Shown here: piece by piece, positions 1 to 12,312 of the stretch
Layout of the letters: each line of letters starts with the position of its first letter
Position numbering within the stretch: position 1 is the first letter of the stretch
Source: Vermamoeba vermiformis
Taxonomy: Eukaryota > Tubulinea > Echinamoebida
DNA length: 64,000 nt
Assembly: GCA_045837725.1 (NCBI GenBank)
Contig: JBEWZL010000270.1
Span: 248,001 to 312,000, forward strand
Direction: 5' to 3'
The notes under the pieces: generated by a model
Seen by the model: the letters and a program-made list of their open reading frames with translations, nothing else
What the model was told of the DNA's origin: nothing
Databases searched by the model: none
Position numbers and translations under genes: made by a program

Positions 1-593
1 GCGGTAACACTTCGTACTGGGGTCGACGTGCCTTCGAGAAACACTTCCAGGTAATAATAATCACAATAATACAATATAATACTGCCAGTTTATTATAAGA
101 GATAGAGTTTTATCGGAAATTTGGAATTAATTACGGCTAGTTTTGATTTTATCGCAAACTCGCTGTTATTCATTTTATATGATTGGCTCTTATTCAATAA
201 TTTCGAATACAAATAGTGCCTATATAGAGAGTTTATTTATTTATTACATTTTTGTTATATGGAGCGGATCTGACCCGCGCTTTTTTTGTACAGGAATGGC
301 GCCATCAATACGGCTTGAAATGTTTGCGTCTTGAGAGCAATAAGGCTTTCAACGAAATCACTAGCATTCAAGACGCCATCGAGCTCGACAAGAAGTTGCG
401 TGCTGATGTAAGTAGTCATTACGAATATAGATTTTATCGCGCCTTTGGTGCCATGAACAGATCTAAAACTTTTTTGTTGCAGAAAAAAACAGGTGTTTGG
501 AATCCCGATGAAAATGAAGAATACGAAGATGCTGATGGAAACGTACTTAATAAGAAGACTTATCAGTTGTTGAAGATGCAAGGATTGGCTTAA
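1..593 (+). CDS. SF3A3: Splicing factor 3A subunit 3 (SF3A3/SAP61/Prp9), C-terminal part
   Basis: Only the last three coding exons are in the window: up to 50, 294-407 and 483-593. They read ..NTSYWGRRAFEKHFQ, EWRHQYGLKCL.. and a tail with EEYEDADGNVLNKKTYQLLK. This matches the conserved C-terminus of SF3A3, a U2 snRNP component that helps recognise the branch site. The segment holds the end of the C-terminal matrin-type zinc-finger region. Introns are 51-293 and 408-482, both GT-AG; the first carries GATCTGAC 18 nt before its acceptor AG. The gene begins upstream of the window. Identity rests on near-continuous similarity to the family C-terminus as I remember it. Confidence 0.9.
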
Positions 594-1049
594 AAAGTCT
601 AACCGGATCTGTTTCTCGATCAAGGTAATAATTAACAACAAAAAAATCTAATTGTACAATCTTACTAATAAATAAGGGTCATCCTATTTATAGGAATTTA
701 ATCCGCATTTTTAAGAGTACAATTTGAACTCGCTGTTACATTATGATAATCTTTTCGAATTCTTCTTCCATCTTGTTATTATTATTCATTATAGGGCGAA
801 CGTAATCTATATTCGACTGTTGAATATTATCTGGCGGCAAAATCAAGATCTCGAGCAAGATCCTTGGAGGCAAATCCGGATTGTACTCGGTAAAGTAATC
901 CATTTTGAATTCATCAGGATATTTAGCGGGATTATAGTAGCAGGATCCACCTACTACTATCCTATTGGTCGGATTCGTCCAATAATTTTCTTTTATGTCA
1001 ATTATCCTGTTCGAAAGCCATTCCGAAACTATCAAAAACGAGACTTGCG
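594..1049. other. Intergenic/3' region between convergent genes
   Basis: This stretch lies between the SF3A3 stop and the stop of the minus-strand BTB gene. It holds a minus-strand open frame (about 739-1038) containing EWLSNRIIDIKENYWTNP and rich in Pro, Asn and Tyr. That frame could be a further exon of the BTB gene, but joining it needs a 29-nt intron, which is shorter than any other intron here. It may equally be 3' untranslated sequence. I see no RNA gene. Confidence 0.4.
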
Positions 1050-2850
1050 TTAGCGTCCTATATAAACTATATGAATTCCTAAGTACGTACTCGTATTCTC
1101 GACTTGGTCTAGTTTATGAATAGGACTTTGCAGCGGTTCCATAATAAGGCATGTCGAGCTGACCGAGAGTGGATCTGACGGATTCACCAAGGTCGCTAGA
1201 AGATTTTCGCCTTTTTCGAGGCACAACACGAAGTCTATTTCATCAGTGAAGATCTTATCGTCTGTATCGACAATGTATTTGTGGCTCTTGCGTAGTTTAA
1301 GTGAGTACGTGGAACTCGCAATAACGAATTGATCACTTGAAATTGCTGGTTCTCTTTGCGTGTTTTGAACCTCCTGAGAAAAGTAAGAGTTAAAAAAATG
1401 ATAGCTCGCTAATTTATTATTGAGAGTAGAGTGATGTAAAATGGGCCGGCTAGGAATTTTTTGGATCGGTCCGTAGACATCCGGACCCTAGGTAAACAGA
1501 TACTATGCAGGATTCGTATAATACTTACGCGACAAAAGTTGATAAAGTCATCGTTCATGAAATTAGCGCTAACTATAACGTGAAAAGGTCTCGTTGACGA
1601 ATAATTCATTTTGATCGCTGCTTCAATTTGGTCCAATACAAAAGGTATTTGAACTACTGGTTCTTTAATAACAGCTTTCAAATTTTTAACTAATAGCCAC
1701 TGCACTGCCGACAATAAATTGGTGATTGTTTTTGTTCGCTCGACATCATTTAATTTTTCGTATTTATCTGTTGTATTGTTGAATAAATCCGGTGATAGTT
1801 GCTTATGATTGCTAATAATGGTCTTAATAAGCTCTAATTTAATATCTTCCTCCACGCAATAGCAGCACTTCAAATTATCAATAGAAAAAAATTCCTCCCA
1901 CTCTTTTATCGATAGCAAGTTGATTACTTCACTATTCAAATGCCCTGCAAATATAAATTAATTAATTTAAGTTTAAATTAATCCGCTAACGAAGCTTTGC
2001 AAAAATTTGTAAAGTGCAGTTAATTTGTGATTTCAAATCGGATATTTTCTGTTATACTTGCCTATATAATCCTGTGATGCTAATATTCGTTCTACCAAGT
2101 AAATAGCGTATTTTTTGATCAAATGTTTGAGTATTTGGGTCTCGACATTTTGACAGAGAATAACCACAATAAAAAAATTATCGTCGTTGATGGCGTAGGC
2201 TATTTTGTCTTCGATCATTTTCAGTGAACTGAGGCACGTAAATTGAAGGAAGTTGCAGCACGTTAATAGCTCTAGCAGCAATGAAAAGTCGTTGATGTCT
2301 TTTAAAACGGATCTGGTCATCAACGCGTCGCAGTAAAGCATCTTCAATGCTATAGTAAAGCCTGCATATTATAACAATTAATATCGATTGTTGACCAATT
2401 CGGTTTGCCGCGTGAAAACGGATGTGTCAATTTAAAAATTCCTACAGCTAATGATATACTTAATGTGCATATTTAATATAATATTACCTCGTAATGAGAG
2501 TAATTGAGGCTCGTCAATAGGAAGAGTGACCTTGTTAGCGAAATCCGGACTATTGAATTTATCGGCGAGATACCTAATTATAAGAGTCAATGCTTGCTAG
2601 CAAAAATATTACTACTATGTGGCGTATAATAAAAATTAATAATAAATAAGTTTTGGGTAACGCTTCAAAACAGATTAGATAAAATATTGAATAAATTAAT
2701 AACAATGACTTACCTTGACCTTCTTAAAATTATTTTGTGCAAGGGCAACGCTTTTTCACCTACTAATATCTCAACGTCCGAATCCACACCCTTTTCAAAG
2801 GCCAGGGAAAGGAGATGAGGCGACAACCAAGTCTGCGCATCCGAATTCAT
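1050..2850 (-). CDS. BTB/POZ-domain protein
   Basis: Five exons, read 5' to 3' on the minus strand: 2714-2850, 2488-2573, 2062-2361, 1529-1944 and 1050-1373, giving about 420 aa with all phases compatible. Residues 20-75 read SDVEILVGEKALPLHKIILRR followed by SRYLADKF..VTLPID, the BTB/POZ core (SDV..V....HK.....S..F). A helical BACK-like region follows, then a beta-rich C-terminal third. BTB proteins usually serve as Cullin-3 substrate adaptors. Intron 3 has a GC donor (TAG/GCAAGT); with a GT donor one base set later the frame would stop at once. The C-terminus is uncertain because an open frame continues downstream to about 739. The start is the first ATG of the BTB frame. Confidence 0.7.
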
Positions 2851-3175
2851 GACTTGCAGGGCGATATTGGTAGTCTATTCCAGCGTCATGCGATAATACT
2901 CGTAGGCATGACGCTACATTTCAACTATTGCGGCTTGGGGAATTTATGTATTTGAATTTCAATTGGATCCCCCAACTGTTGTGAAATTACGGCGGGCTCC
3001 GTTGTGCTTTTGTTAATAATACAGTATCGTTACATGAGCACAACTGAGTTATTTTTGGCAGAATGAATAAGACGAATTTCTACTATTTTCAGCGAAGCAA
3101 CCGCGGACAAAATAGTCTCCAGTGTATTCAAAAGCAAGACCATTTATTTAAAATATTAGAGCAGCGTATACCATA
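2851..3175. promoter_or_regulatory. Shared divergent intergenic promoter region
   Basis: These 325 bp separate the start codons of the BTB gene (minus) and the CDC123-like gene (plus), so promoters of both should lie here. No convincing TATA box or repeated motif is visible. A GTTGTGCTTTTG stretch near 3001 and an A/T-rich run just before 3176 are the only obvious compositional features. Confidence 0.4.
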
Positions 3176-4905
3176 ATGAGCTTATTAGAGGCACTCCAAG
3201 CAAAAAAGTCTGGATTGAAAAACGTTACAACGACCGAGAAAACTCTGACTTTGCCAAATAGTGGGACTAAAAATGATGGTAATACTCTATTTATTAACGA
3301 TGAATTATCTTGAATTTCTATTATAGATCTCGAGCCTAAAGACTTTTGCTTTAATTTAATTCGAATTAAAATACCTGTGGGCACTAATGGATGCTCCGCG
3401 CACCATCAGAGAAGTTAATCTTAAAATATTCATATAGGGCCCGTCGAATTTTCTAAAGAAGAGATGGAGGCTATTCACGACTTCCATTTTATGACGAACA
3501 TGGATCAGTGGATCGAGAAAATCCCTCAAGAGAGCACGATTCCAACTCTAACTCTGTCGCTTACACCTAAACAGGGTGCTGCACTATATAGACGCTGCAA
3601 GCGTATATTGCCCGAATATCCTTTGCCAGATCAGATTGTACTTTCAATGACCGACGAAGAAATCGGTACGTTACTCTTATTAGCACTAATGTTCGCACTG
3701 ATGGCGATAAAATTAATATAATATCGGTCATAATTAAGGTCGGCCTCTTAATAGCTGCGTACATCAAATTTTTCGTTACCTATTTGGATCTAACCTTGCG
3801 AATCTACAAACAGTCAATAGTGATTTTACTATTATTGGCCTAATTATTTCATATCACTATAGAGAAAGAAGTATCAGGCCTTGTTCCGTTGATCGATGCT
3901 TTAGTTAAGCAGTGTAACGGCCACACAGATGGTTGCTTCATAAAACTCTCGTGCAGATCTCCAAAAGATGTTTCAGCTTCGGGTACGATATATATACTAG
4001 TTCGTATACCTCTCAGAATATTTGAAGGTGTTACTTTTGTTATTTAGTCGCAATCATGCGAAGCTCAAAATTTTATTAAATCGACGGATCTGCACCACTT
4101 TGTATGTCTATTATCAGTGCCAATATTTCTCACGATCATATTATACAGGTGATATAGCCAAACAGTTGTACACGAAGTATCACAACGAACTACCGAACAA
4201 AACAGATCTGAACTTAAATGTTCGAGCATTGTACGAGGCCTCACTTCATTCACTGAAAGTTCATAGTGCAAACGAAGGTCTTGATTTGTTACTGCAAAGC
4301 AAAAGAATCGCATTCGATCTCGCGCTGGACTTAAAATTCGTCGAAAAGTTTTCGATGGCTGTAATTGTACGGTAAGAAACGTTGCGCAAAATAATGTATT
4401 AATTGCAAATATATGTCGCTGTAAAATTACTATAATAACTTAGCATTCTATATTCGCAGTACTAATCGAAGTTGGCAGGCCTTGGATCCACATCCCGTTA
4501 GTAAGCGAATTCAGAGCATTTGTGCACGACAACAAGTTGACGGCTATCAGTCAATACTACGGCCAATGTTATTTCGAGGAGTTAGTGCGCGACAAGCAGA
4601 TCTATGAGAAGAGAATTAAGGAGTTCTTTGCAACAATTCAGCCACACCTGTCGTTTTTGCCCAAATATGTCGTTGACTTTGCGGTTCTTGAAGACAAGGT
4701 GCTAATTTTAGAACTCAATCCGTTCCACCCGAGCACTTCAGCGTGTCTGTTTGATTGGGCCAAGGATGCAGATCTGCTCGAAAAAGGCCCGTTCGAGTTC
4801 AGAATACACAATAAGCCTCCTATTGTTACTAAAAACGATGTATTGCCCGAATGGGCGAATTGGATGGAGAACAACGGTGTCGGTGTCGGTGTCGGTGTCC
4901 AATAA
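3176..4905 (+). CDS. CDC123/D123-family protein (eIF2 assembly factor, ATP-grasp)
   Basis: Five exons (3176-3278, 3438-3665, 3863-3982, 4149-4371, 4479-4905) encode 366 aa in frame. The N-terminus MSLLEALQ.. precedes a helical segment. CDC123 hallmarks follow in order: GCFIKLSCRSPKDV, VRPWIHIPLVSEFRAFV, LTAISQYY, and VLILELNPFHPSTSACLFDW near the end. CDC123 proteins bind ATP-Mg in an ATP-grasp fold and promote assembly of the eIF2 heterotrimer. The acceptor at 4478 (after TACTAATCG..GGCAG) was chosen because it restores the VRPWIH motif. Intron 1 is long (159 nt) and contains a short open stretch that could be an alternative exon. The C-terminus ends in a Gly-Val repeat encoded by a hexanucleotide repeat. 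Confidence 0.82.
4876..4899 (+). repeat. (GGTGTC)4 microsatellite inside coding sequence
   Basis: Four perfect copies of GGTGTC encode the terminal Gly-Val dipeptides of the CDC123-like protein. Copy number could vary without breaking frame. Confidence 0.9.
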
Positions 4906-5018
4906 TACTCTTAATGAATAAGAGGAAAAGGCTATTCCCTTTGTGATTCTTTTTATGTCCTAAAAATTGAAGAACAAATCTAGAGCGTAATTGTTATTAA
5001 TAATTAGCAGTACTTGCA

Positions 5019-6852
5019 ATGAAGCGATCTTTTGATAAATCTTTTGGCTCAATAATGGAGACTCCAAACAAAAAGATCCGCAGCTCTTCGTCATGGGTAT
5101 GCATGACCATAATACGTAATTTAGCACTTATAAATTTATTTATTTTTTCAGGATTATTTGGTGCCAGATATGGTCAAATTGATTTTATCGAAACTCGATC
5201 CAAAAACTCAACAACACGCAAGACTTGTTTGCAAGCAATGGTTCGATATTATTAATCTGTCGGAGTTCAACATTGGCGCTCTGTATCACGACGAGCTTCC
5301 ATTGGTGATTTCAGTTCTTGGTCGCTACAACAAGCCGATCAGCGTCAGTTTCAAAAATCTTAATCACGTAAAGGAGGAGGACGTACAAAAGTTAGCTCAA
5401 TTAACAAGTTTAACGTCACTCAGTGTAAACTTAGAAGAAGAAGGTTTTGAGTACAGTGATGATGAACCTTCATCACTCAACCCTACGAAAGCGTTGACCA
5501 CTCACGCCTTTCTTTCAGCCCTGACGAATCTACGATCATTCACGACAGGTTCAATTTCATGCAATATATTTAGCATCGCTACGAGTGTGACCAAGTTATC
5601 ATGCACATCGCCTTACGAACCTTTCGTGGGCCAAATGATAGAGCCAGTGACGCAGCTGGTGGAGCTTGATATCAGTCCTGCAGAACAGCCGACTAATATT
5701 TCATTTAATAAGTTCCCGAATCTAAAGAGATTGGCGACGGAGGACTTAAACGAAAGATGCCAATTAACTGGCCTCGAGTCACTGGTTCTCACTCGTACTA
5801 GTGACGTATCGAATTATCCCGTCACTTTAACACAGCTTGTAATTTCTGAAGAGATACTTGATAGCGAAGAAAATTTCTACGAAATAATTACTCAGCTGAC
5901 GAGACTTAAAGACATCGACGTTTACGATATGAATCCCAGCCGTCATATATTGTCGCATTTTCCAGCTTTAGAACGCTGTTCTGTTCAAGTAAGAGACAAT
6001 GGTTTGGCAGTTTGGCAAGATCTCGCAACAAGCGATCTGTCTTTTTTGACGTCGCTGAGAATTAAACTGAAAGTTTTTCCGGCCGAGGAACAGATTTCAG
6101 TGCTGACAAGACTCAAAGAATTGGATATGATTTTGGAATCAGAATTTGAAATAGAAGAGGCCTTGCCATTTGACAATAATCCAAAGGACATGGCGATTTT
6201 TAGTTCATTGGTCAATTTGACAAAATTAAGTTTTGCGTCCTATTTCTACACTTTTGCGAAAGAGTTGGTCAATTTCCAAAGCTTGACAAACTTAACAGCA
6301 CTACAGAACCTAATAGTGAATCATCATTTGAAAGAGCCTTTTGTTCATAATTGTACAAATTTGACATCGTTGGAGGTCCTGCTACACCCGCATTTGATCA
6401 GCAACAAAAAACACTGCTTTACAGCTCTCACGAATCTGGTGGATTTGTCCATTACCATGAGCGAATCTACCAAATTAACGGATGTTGTCGAATATTTTGC
6501 ATTCGACTCATTGACACTTCTGACAAGGTTGTACCTTGGCGCGGCAGTCTCTGATGAAGAATGGGCTCAGATAACAAAGTTGACAAATCTGAGAATGTAC
6601 GAAGAATATCAATATGATGTCACCATTAACAAAGATCGGTTCATGGATCTGACAGCACTAAAGCATTTGACATCACTGATTATCAGAGGAGAAGGAATAG
6701 ACTCAAACGTGGGACATTTAACAGCGTTGACGACCCTTCAAGAGATGAAGCTTATTCTTAAGAACGAGGACGATTATCAATTTCTTGCATTTATCAAAGC
6801 TCAGCTTCCTTTAATGAGAGAGTTCAGGCAAGCCTTTATCACCCGACGTTAG
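5019..6852 (+). CDS. F-box/LRR protein, tandem copy 1
   Basis: Exon 1 (5019-5096) encodes 26 aa with a basic patch (NKKIR), a possible nuclear signal. After a 55-nt intron, exon 2 (5152-6852) begins DYLVPDMVKLILSKLDPKTQ..ARLVCKQWF, an F-box (residues about 27-65). About 500 aa of irregular leucine-rich repeats follow, spaced around LT.LT.L, for 592 aa in total. F-box proteins bind Skp1 in SCF ubiquitin ligases, and the LRRs would select substrates. This is the first of four same-strand copies with the same two-exon layout and about 120-180 bp spacers. It has the longest LRR region of the set. F-box assignment is strong; the substrate is unknown. Confidence 0.85.
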
Positions 6853-7027
6853 CGATGATGCTTCATTTGGCGAGGTTCAATTGCACGAGATTTGAAATAA
6901 AATACTGCTAAACAGAAGCGCTTTTTTGGTCTCTTCACGAACTTAAGATCCCGAACTATGAATAACACAATTGTTCGTTACCATTTAACACGCCAGTGAG
7001 ATATTATGATATCGTAATTCAGGGATT

Positions 7028-8751
7028 ATGAAGAGATCCATTGACGTTGTTACCGAAGCCAGTCTGAGCTCAGATGGGGAGGCAAACAAAAAAATTAAAT
7101 TGTGGTGCCCGATGGTAAGATCAACGCTCCTACAATATTATTTACAAAATTTTACGTATTTTTCCAGGATTATTTGGTGCAAGATACGCTCGAATTAATT
7201 TTATCAAAACTCGATCCAAAAAATCAGCGGCACGCGAGGCTGGTGTGCATGAAGTGGTTCAATACAATTAATTTGTCAGTATTCAATATTGGTTCCCTTC
7301 ATCGTGATGAGCTACCTTCAGTCGTATCGGTTCTCAGCAGATACACCAAGCCGATCAGCATCAGCTTTAAAAATCTTGGTCGCATCAATCCTGATACGAT
7401 ATCACACCTTGCAAAATTGACCAATTTAATAGAGCTCAGTGGAAATATTCAACAACGAGAGGACTTTCTTTCAGCGTTGATAGATCTACGTTCACTCACG
7501 ACTGATCAGGTCTCAACTGATGTATTTGCTATGCTAAGAAAATTAACCAAATTATCGTGCAAAGAGCTAACGGGAGTTTTAACAACTCCAGTAACACAAC
7601 TTATAGAGCTACGGATCAAGGAGTCAAGCGACTTGAAGGTTTCAGTGAACCTTTTTCCGAATCTGAAGCGACTTACAGCAGATTTTGGAGGCGATTGTTT
7701 TTTGACAGGACTCGAGTCATTAATACTTGGAGATGAATATACATGCGATGGCTTCCCGATCACTTTGACGCAACTGAAAGTATTCCGCAGTAAAAACCCC
7801 GTGGATCACCTCACAAGATTAACAAGACTAAAACATTTGGATCTAAATTCGACAAGAATTAATATATCGCCTTTTCCTTTACTAGAAAAATGGCACGCCA
7901 TAGAAGTTCGATCCGACGATATCGACTTTTGGGAACAAGTTTCAAGCCACTCACATTTGACGTCATTATTCATAGAACTGGAGGATTTGCCATCTAACGA
8001 AGCAATTTTATCACTGACGAATCTCCGGGCATTAAAAATTATTCCACCTCGTCTGGGCGAGATTCAATTCGACATGTCTGCCTTTAGCTCATTATCACGC
8101 CTAACCAGGCTTGAAATTTTGGCAGCGGAGGGGTATACTACTAGTGGAGTCAACAATTGCACCAGTTTGATAGCGTTAACGAATTTACGAAAGTTGTCAA
8201 TTGATCTTCGCGTTACTGAATCGTTTGCAAATGCAATGACAAACCTCACAAGCCTCAGACTGTGGATGGGTTTTATAGGCAATAAGCAAAAGCATTGCTT
8301 TACACAGCTTACAAACTTAGCAGAGTTAAATCTTGAATGGTCAGAGCGGCCTACTGAAGTTATTGACGGACTTGACGAGTTGACATTTTTGACAAAATTA
8401 ACGGTAGAAACCATCAACGACGATGAGTGGCAGCGAATAACAAAGTTGACGAATCTACAGAGCTACGCTGAGAGCAATTATATTGGCCACAACAAGGATC
8501 GATACACGGATCTGCGTGTCATGCAACATTTAACGTTTTTGCACGTCGGAGTGTCCACATGTTCAGTTATGGACCATTTGACGGTATTAACGCATCTTCA
8601 AAGTATCAACGGTCACGGTTTTTCGGGCGTGCCCACAGATATTTGTGCCAAACTGCCTTTCTGCAAAGAAAAGGTTTGGCCTAATAAGTATAGTATTCAT
8701 ATGATTGAAAATCGAACGGTCGGTTTTGTAACCCCTGATTCAAAAAAATAA
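7028..8751 (+). CDS. F-box/LRR protein, tandem copy 2
   Basis: Exons 7028-7114 and 7168-8751 give 556 aa. Exon 1 encodes MKRSIDVV.. with NKKIKLW, matching the basic leader of the other copies. Exon 2 starts DYLVQDTLELILSKLDPKNQ..ARLVCMKWF, the F-box, then GRINPD, then LRRs with repeated LTNL/LTRL cores. Compared with its neighbours it diverges most in the second half of the F-box (MKWFNTINLSVFNIGSLHRDELPS) and ends in a unique basic tail. As in copy 1, the intron falls exactly before the GATTATTTGGTG codons that open the F-box. Likely an SCF substrate receptor. Confidence 0.85.
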
Positions 8752-8876
8752 ATAGGCCACGAAAATTAACGGAAAAATTTTATTCGCTGGCTTGACTCGT
8801 GTCATTGTTTGAAGTTGTGTTAATCATTGAATAGTATTTTGATCAACGCCAAATAGTATTTTTATTACTAATAACG

Positions 8877-10566
8877 ATGAAAAGGTCGATGGACGATAAT
8901 TCGCAATTACGTCCGCTCAAACGAACAAAGCTAGTCCATCGTAGTGCAATGGTAAGTATGATATTCGCTTAAAATAAAGAAATTAATATTGTCGTATTTT
9001 TTTCAGGATTATTTGGTGCAAGATACGCTCAAATTGATTTTATCAAAACTCGATCCAAAAAATCAACGACACGCAAGACTTGTTTGCAAGCAATGGTGCA
9101 ATACAATCAATATTTCAGAGTTCAGTATAGGAGCACTTTACCGTGACGAGCTTCCATTGGTGATTTCAGTTCTTGGTCGATACAACAAGCCGATCAGCGT
9201 CAGTTTCAAAAATCTTGACCAGCTAAATCCTGATCATATATTACAACTTACTCGATTGACAAATTTAACCTCGTTCAGTGGAAATATTCAAGATTACGAC
9301 ATCTTTCTTTCCGCATTGACGAATCTACAATCGCTGAAGACAGACATAATAACAACAACTATATTCGACCAACTGCCAAATCTAACCAAGCTTTCGTGCG
9401 ATGTTTTGGCTGGCGAACTGACGGATCCAGTGACGAAACTTGAAGACATCCAGATCTTAACGGAAGGATGCGATATTATGTTCGACAATTTCCCAAACTT
9501 GAAGAGATTGGAGACTGGGGCATTCAACGTACCAAAATTCAATTTAACACGACTTGAATCACTCGTTCTTCCTAATGCTACGTCATGCGAAAGTTTTCCT
9601 GTCACTTTGACACGACTTGACATTCCAACTTTTGAATGGCGACAACAAGGTCAAATAGACAGATTCTACGGGCATATCACAACGTTAACGAACTTAAAGC
9701 ACGTAAATCCAAGTACATTGATTCAGCACATCTTGCCCTGTTTTCCTTTATTGGAAAAATGCGAATTCGTTGGAGCAGTCCAGGTTAATGACCCCGCCGT
9801 TTTGAAAGAAATCCCGAAATTACGGCACTTGACTTCCCTTCACGTTAACCTTGGCTTTGCCTCGTCATTGGAAGATGTTTCAAATTGGTCGAACCTTTTA
9901 GAGCTCACAGTAGGCGGGTCAAATGAGGAGTGGCAACTTGAAATGTCACTTTTCAGCTCTTTGACACAATTAACCAAAGTTATCTTCAAAAACCAAGATT
10001 TTTGTTACGGCGCCACAATGAAGAATTTTGCAAGTTTATCAAATTTGACGGCGTTGCAGCACTTGGAATTTCTTTCGGTTGTTAGTGAAACATTTGCCGA
10101 TAACCTGACGAATCTTACAACGCTACGGTTCGGATTAAATGGAGACAATTCAAGTCTAGAGAAACACCGTTTCTCCAAATTGACTAATCTCGAGGAATTA
10201 ATCATTGACTATGAAGCCGGACAACTAAGCGATTGCACCGAAAATTTAGGTGAATTGACGCAGCTTACGAGACTAGAACTTAGTTCAGGGTATATTACAG
10301 ACAAAGACTGGAGTCAAATTACAAAGCTTACCAATCTCAGAAGATACGTTGAAAATGCGTTCATTGGCACTGACGGAGATCGATTAGCGGATCTGACAGC
10401 CTTGCAACGTTTGACGTCGTTGATTGTTTTCCAGGAAGTCTATTCATACATGGAACACTTGACAGCACTGACGAGTCTTCAACACGTCGCTATGCCGTGT
10501 CTTCAAGATCAGGAAAAGCTTCTAAAAATTCGTGAGCAACTTCCGTTCCATTGGCGTCTGAAATGA
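8877..10566 (+). CDS. F-box/LRR protein, tandem copy 3
   Basis: Exons 8877-8951 and 9007-10566 encode 544 aa. The leader is MKRSMDDN..LKRTKLV; the F-box is DYLVQDTLKLILSKLDPKNQ..ARLVCKQWC. The segment after the F-box (ELPLVISVLGRYNKPISVSF) is almost identical to copy 1, while the LRRs downstream differ strongly. About fifteen LRRs follow with Leu/Phe core positions. The C-terminus (..LTALTSLQHVAM) aligns with copies 1 and 2, so this copy looks full length. Role inferred as an SCF substrate adaptor. Confidence 0.85.
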
Positions 10567-10746
10567 ATAGAATTAAAAAAATGAACCTTCGTTAATAATA
10601 AAAAACGATGAAAACTCATTACTAGTGATAGCGGGCGACTCCTATGAGCTCAACGGACCATGCATTTTTTTTTTTGCCGCTCTTTCGCTTTTTTTTCGTC
10701 GCAGCCAACAAAATAGCACAAATTGGTTAAAGGCATTTAATTTTTT

Positions 10747-12180
10747 ATGAAGAGATCGATTGATGAACTTTCGGAACCTCATCCAAGCCCTGCCAACAAA
10801 AAAATTAAACTCTGGTCTGCATTGGTATGCTTATAACAAAATATTCCGGATACTTTATAGTTGTAATTAAAATTTATTTTGCAGGATTATTTGGTGCCAG
10901 ATACGATCAAATTGATTTTATCAAAACTCGATCCAAAAAATCAACGACACGCAAGACTTGTTTGCAAGCAATGGTTCGATATTATCATAATTTCAGGTTT
11001 TAATATTGGTCGTCTTGATTATGATGAGCTTCCATTGGTCATTAAAGTTCTTGGTCGATACAGCAAGCCGATCAGCATCCGTTTCAAAAATCTAGAGAAC
11101 ACTAATCCGGATCACTTTCTGCAATTAAGTCAATTGACCAATTTAACGTCATTCCGAGGAGTTTTCATGCAGCTAAAAAACGAGGCATTTCTTTCAGCGT
11201 TGACAGGACTGAATTCACTTATGACATGTCACGTGTCAGGCGGATTGTTGAAAGTTTTAACGAACTTAACAGAACTGTCTTGTCTGTATTTGACAGGCGA
11301 ATTAGCCGAGCCAGTGACACGACTCAAAAAGCTCGAAATAACGAGTCAAGTTTGTAGCGTGTCACTCAACAATTTTCCGAATTTGAAAAGTTTGGTCTAT
11401 TTGAAGAGATCTAGTGAAGAAGAATGGAAAATTACTGGATTAGAATCGTTAGTTATGGCCGAATACAACCCCAGGATATTTTATCCTGTCACTTTGACAC
11501 GACTTGACTTTCACCAATGCTTCTACAACGGCATGTTCGGAAAAGAAAAATTCTGCAGCGTGATAACAACATTAATCAATTTGAAACACTTTGGAATACC
11601 TGGATCAATGCAGCAAGAACTGGTATCTCATTTTCCGTTGTTAGAGAAGTGCGACGTTGGAGCCGTCGATCGAATGAACGTTTGGAAAAATCTCGCTAAG
11701 TGCTCTCATTTAACATCGTTGAAAGTTCACTTTGGCTTGATTCCGCCCGAAGAATACATTTTAGCGTTGACAAAGCTTTGTGACCTTTACGTCAGAGGCA
11801 CTGTGACCGTAGAAGAGGTAGACATGTCACTTTTCAGTTCGTTAGTGAACTTAACGAGATTTACTGCTGTGGACGTTAAGATCGAAAACTCCAAAAGTTT
11901 GACAAATTTGACAGCTTTGCAGCATCTTGAAATGTATGACGAATTACACGAACCTTTAGTCAGTACTTTAACGAATCTCACCTCACTACGATTTGGAATT
12001 GAAGAGTACGCTAGAGCTGGCACCAACAAGGTCTGTTTCACTAACCTGACGAACCTGATAGAGTTAACGATCGATTGTCCAAAGTCCGTGCAATTAAGTA
12101 ATTACATTGACGATTTGGACAACATGACTCATTTGACGCGGATGGGGTGTTTAGAGAAACGAAATTTCGAAGAAGATTAA
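10747..12180 (+). CDS. F-box/LRR protein, tandem copy 4, C-terminally shortened
   Basis: Exons 10747-10824 and 10885-12180 encode 457 aa. The leader MKRSIDEL..NKKIKLWSAL and the F-box DYLVPDTIKLILSKLDPKNQ closely resemble copies 1-3. The LRR array stops after LDNMTHLTRM and an acidic EED end. It therefore lacks about 60-100 residues (the ..ITKLTNLR... and final repeats) present in the other copies. The stop lies where the repeat equivalent to WSQITKLTNL would begin. It may be a recent truncation of a functional gene or a shorter isoform. F-box and most LRRs are intact, so it could still act in an SCF complex. Confidence 0.8.
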
Positions 12181-12312
12181 TAAAAAAAGTTAAATAACCA
12201 AGAATTAATTTATTCGTTCAGCTCTTGAAAATTTCGACAAATTTCATGAGAATCTTCTGAAGTTGAAGTCGCCAGGAAAGAGTAGATTTGATTCAGAGAG
12301 GTTTATTTCTAT

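Noticed and set aside
724-1053. 109-aa plus-strand ORF (IYIRLLNIIWRQNQDLEQD..)
   Set aside because: It overlaps the minus-strand open frame next to the BTB gene, has no domain and no splice support.
1053-1085. 29-nt GT..AG intron that would extend the BTB protein to about 739
   Set aside because: It would be shorter than all other introns here and lacks a branch site. I left it as an open possibility rather than a called exon.
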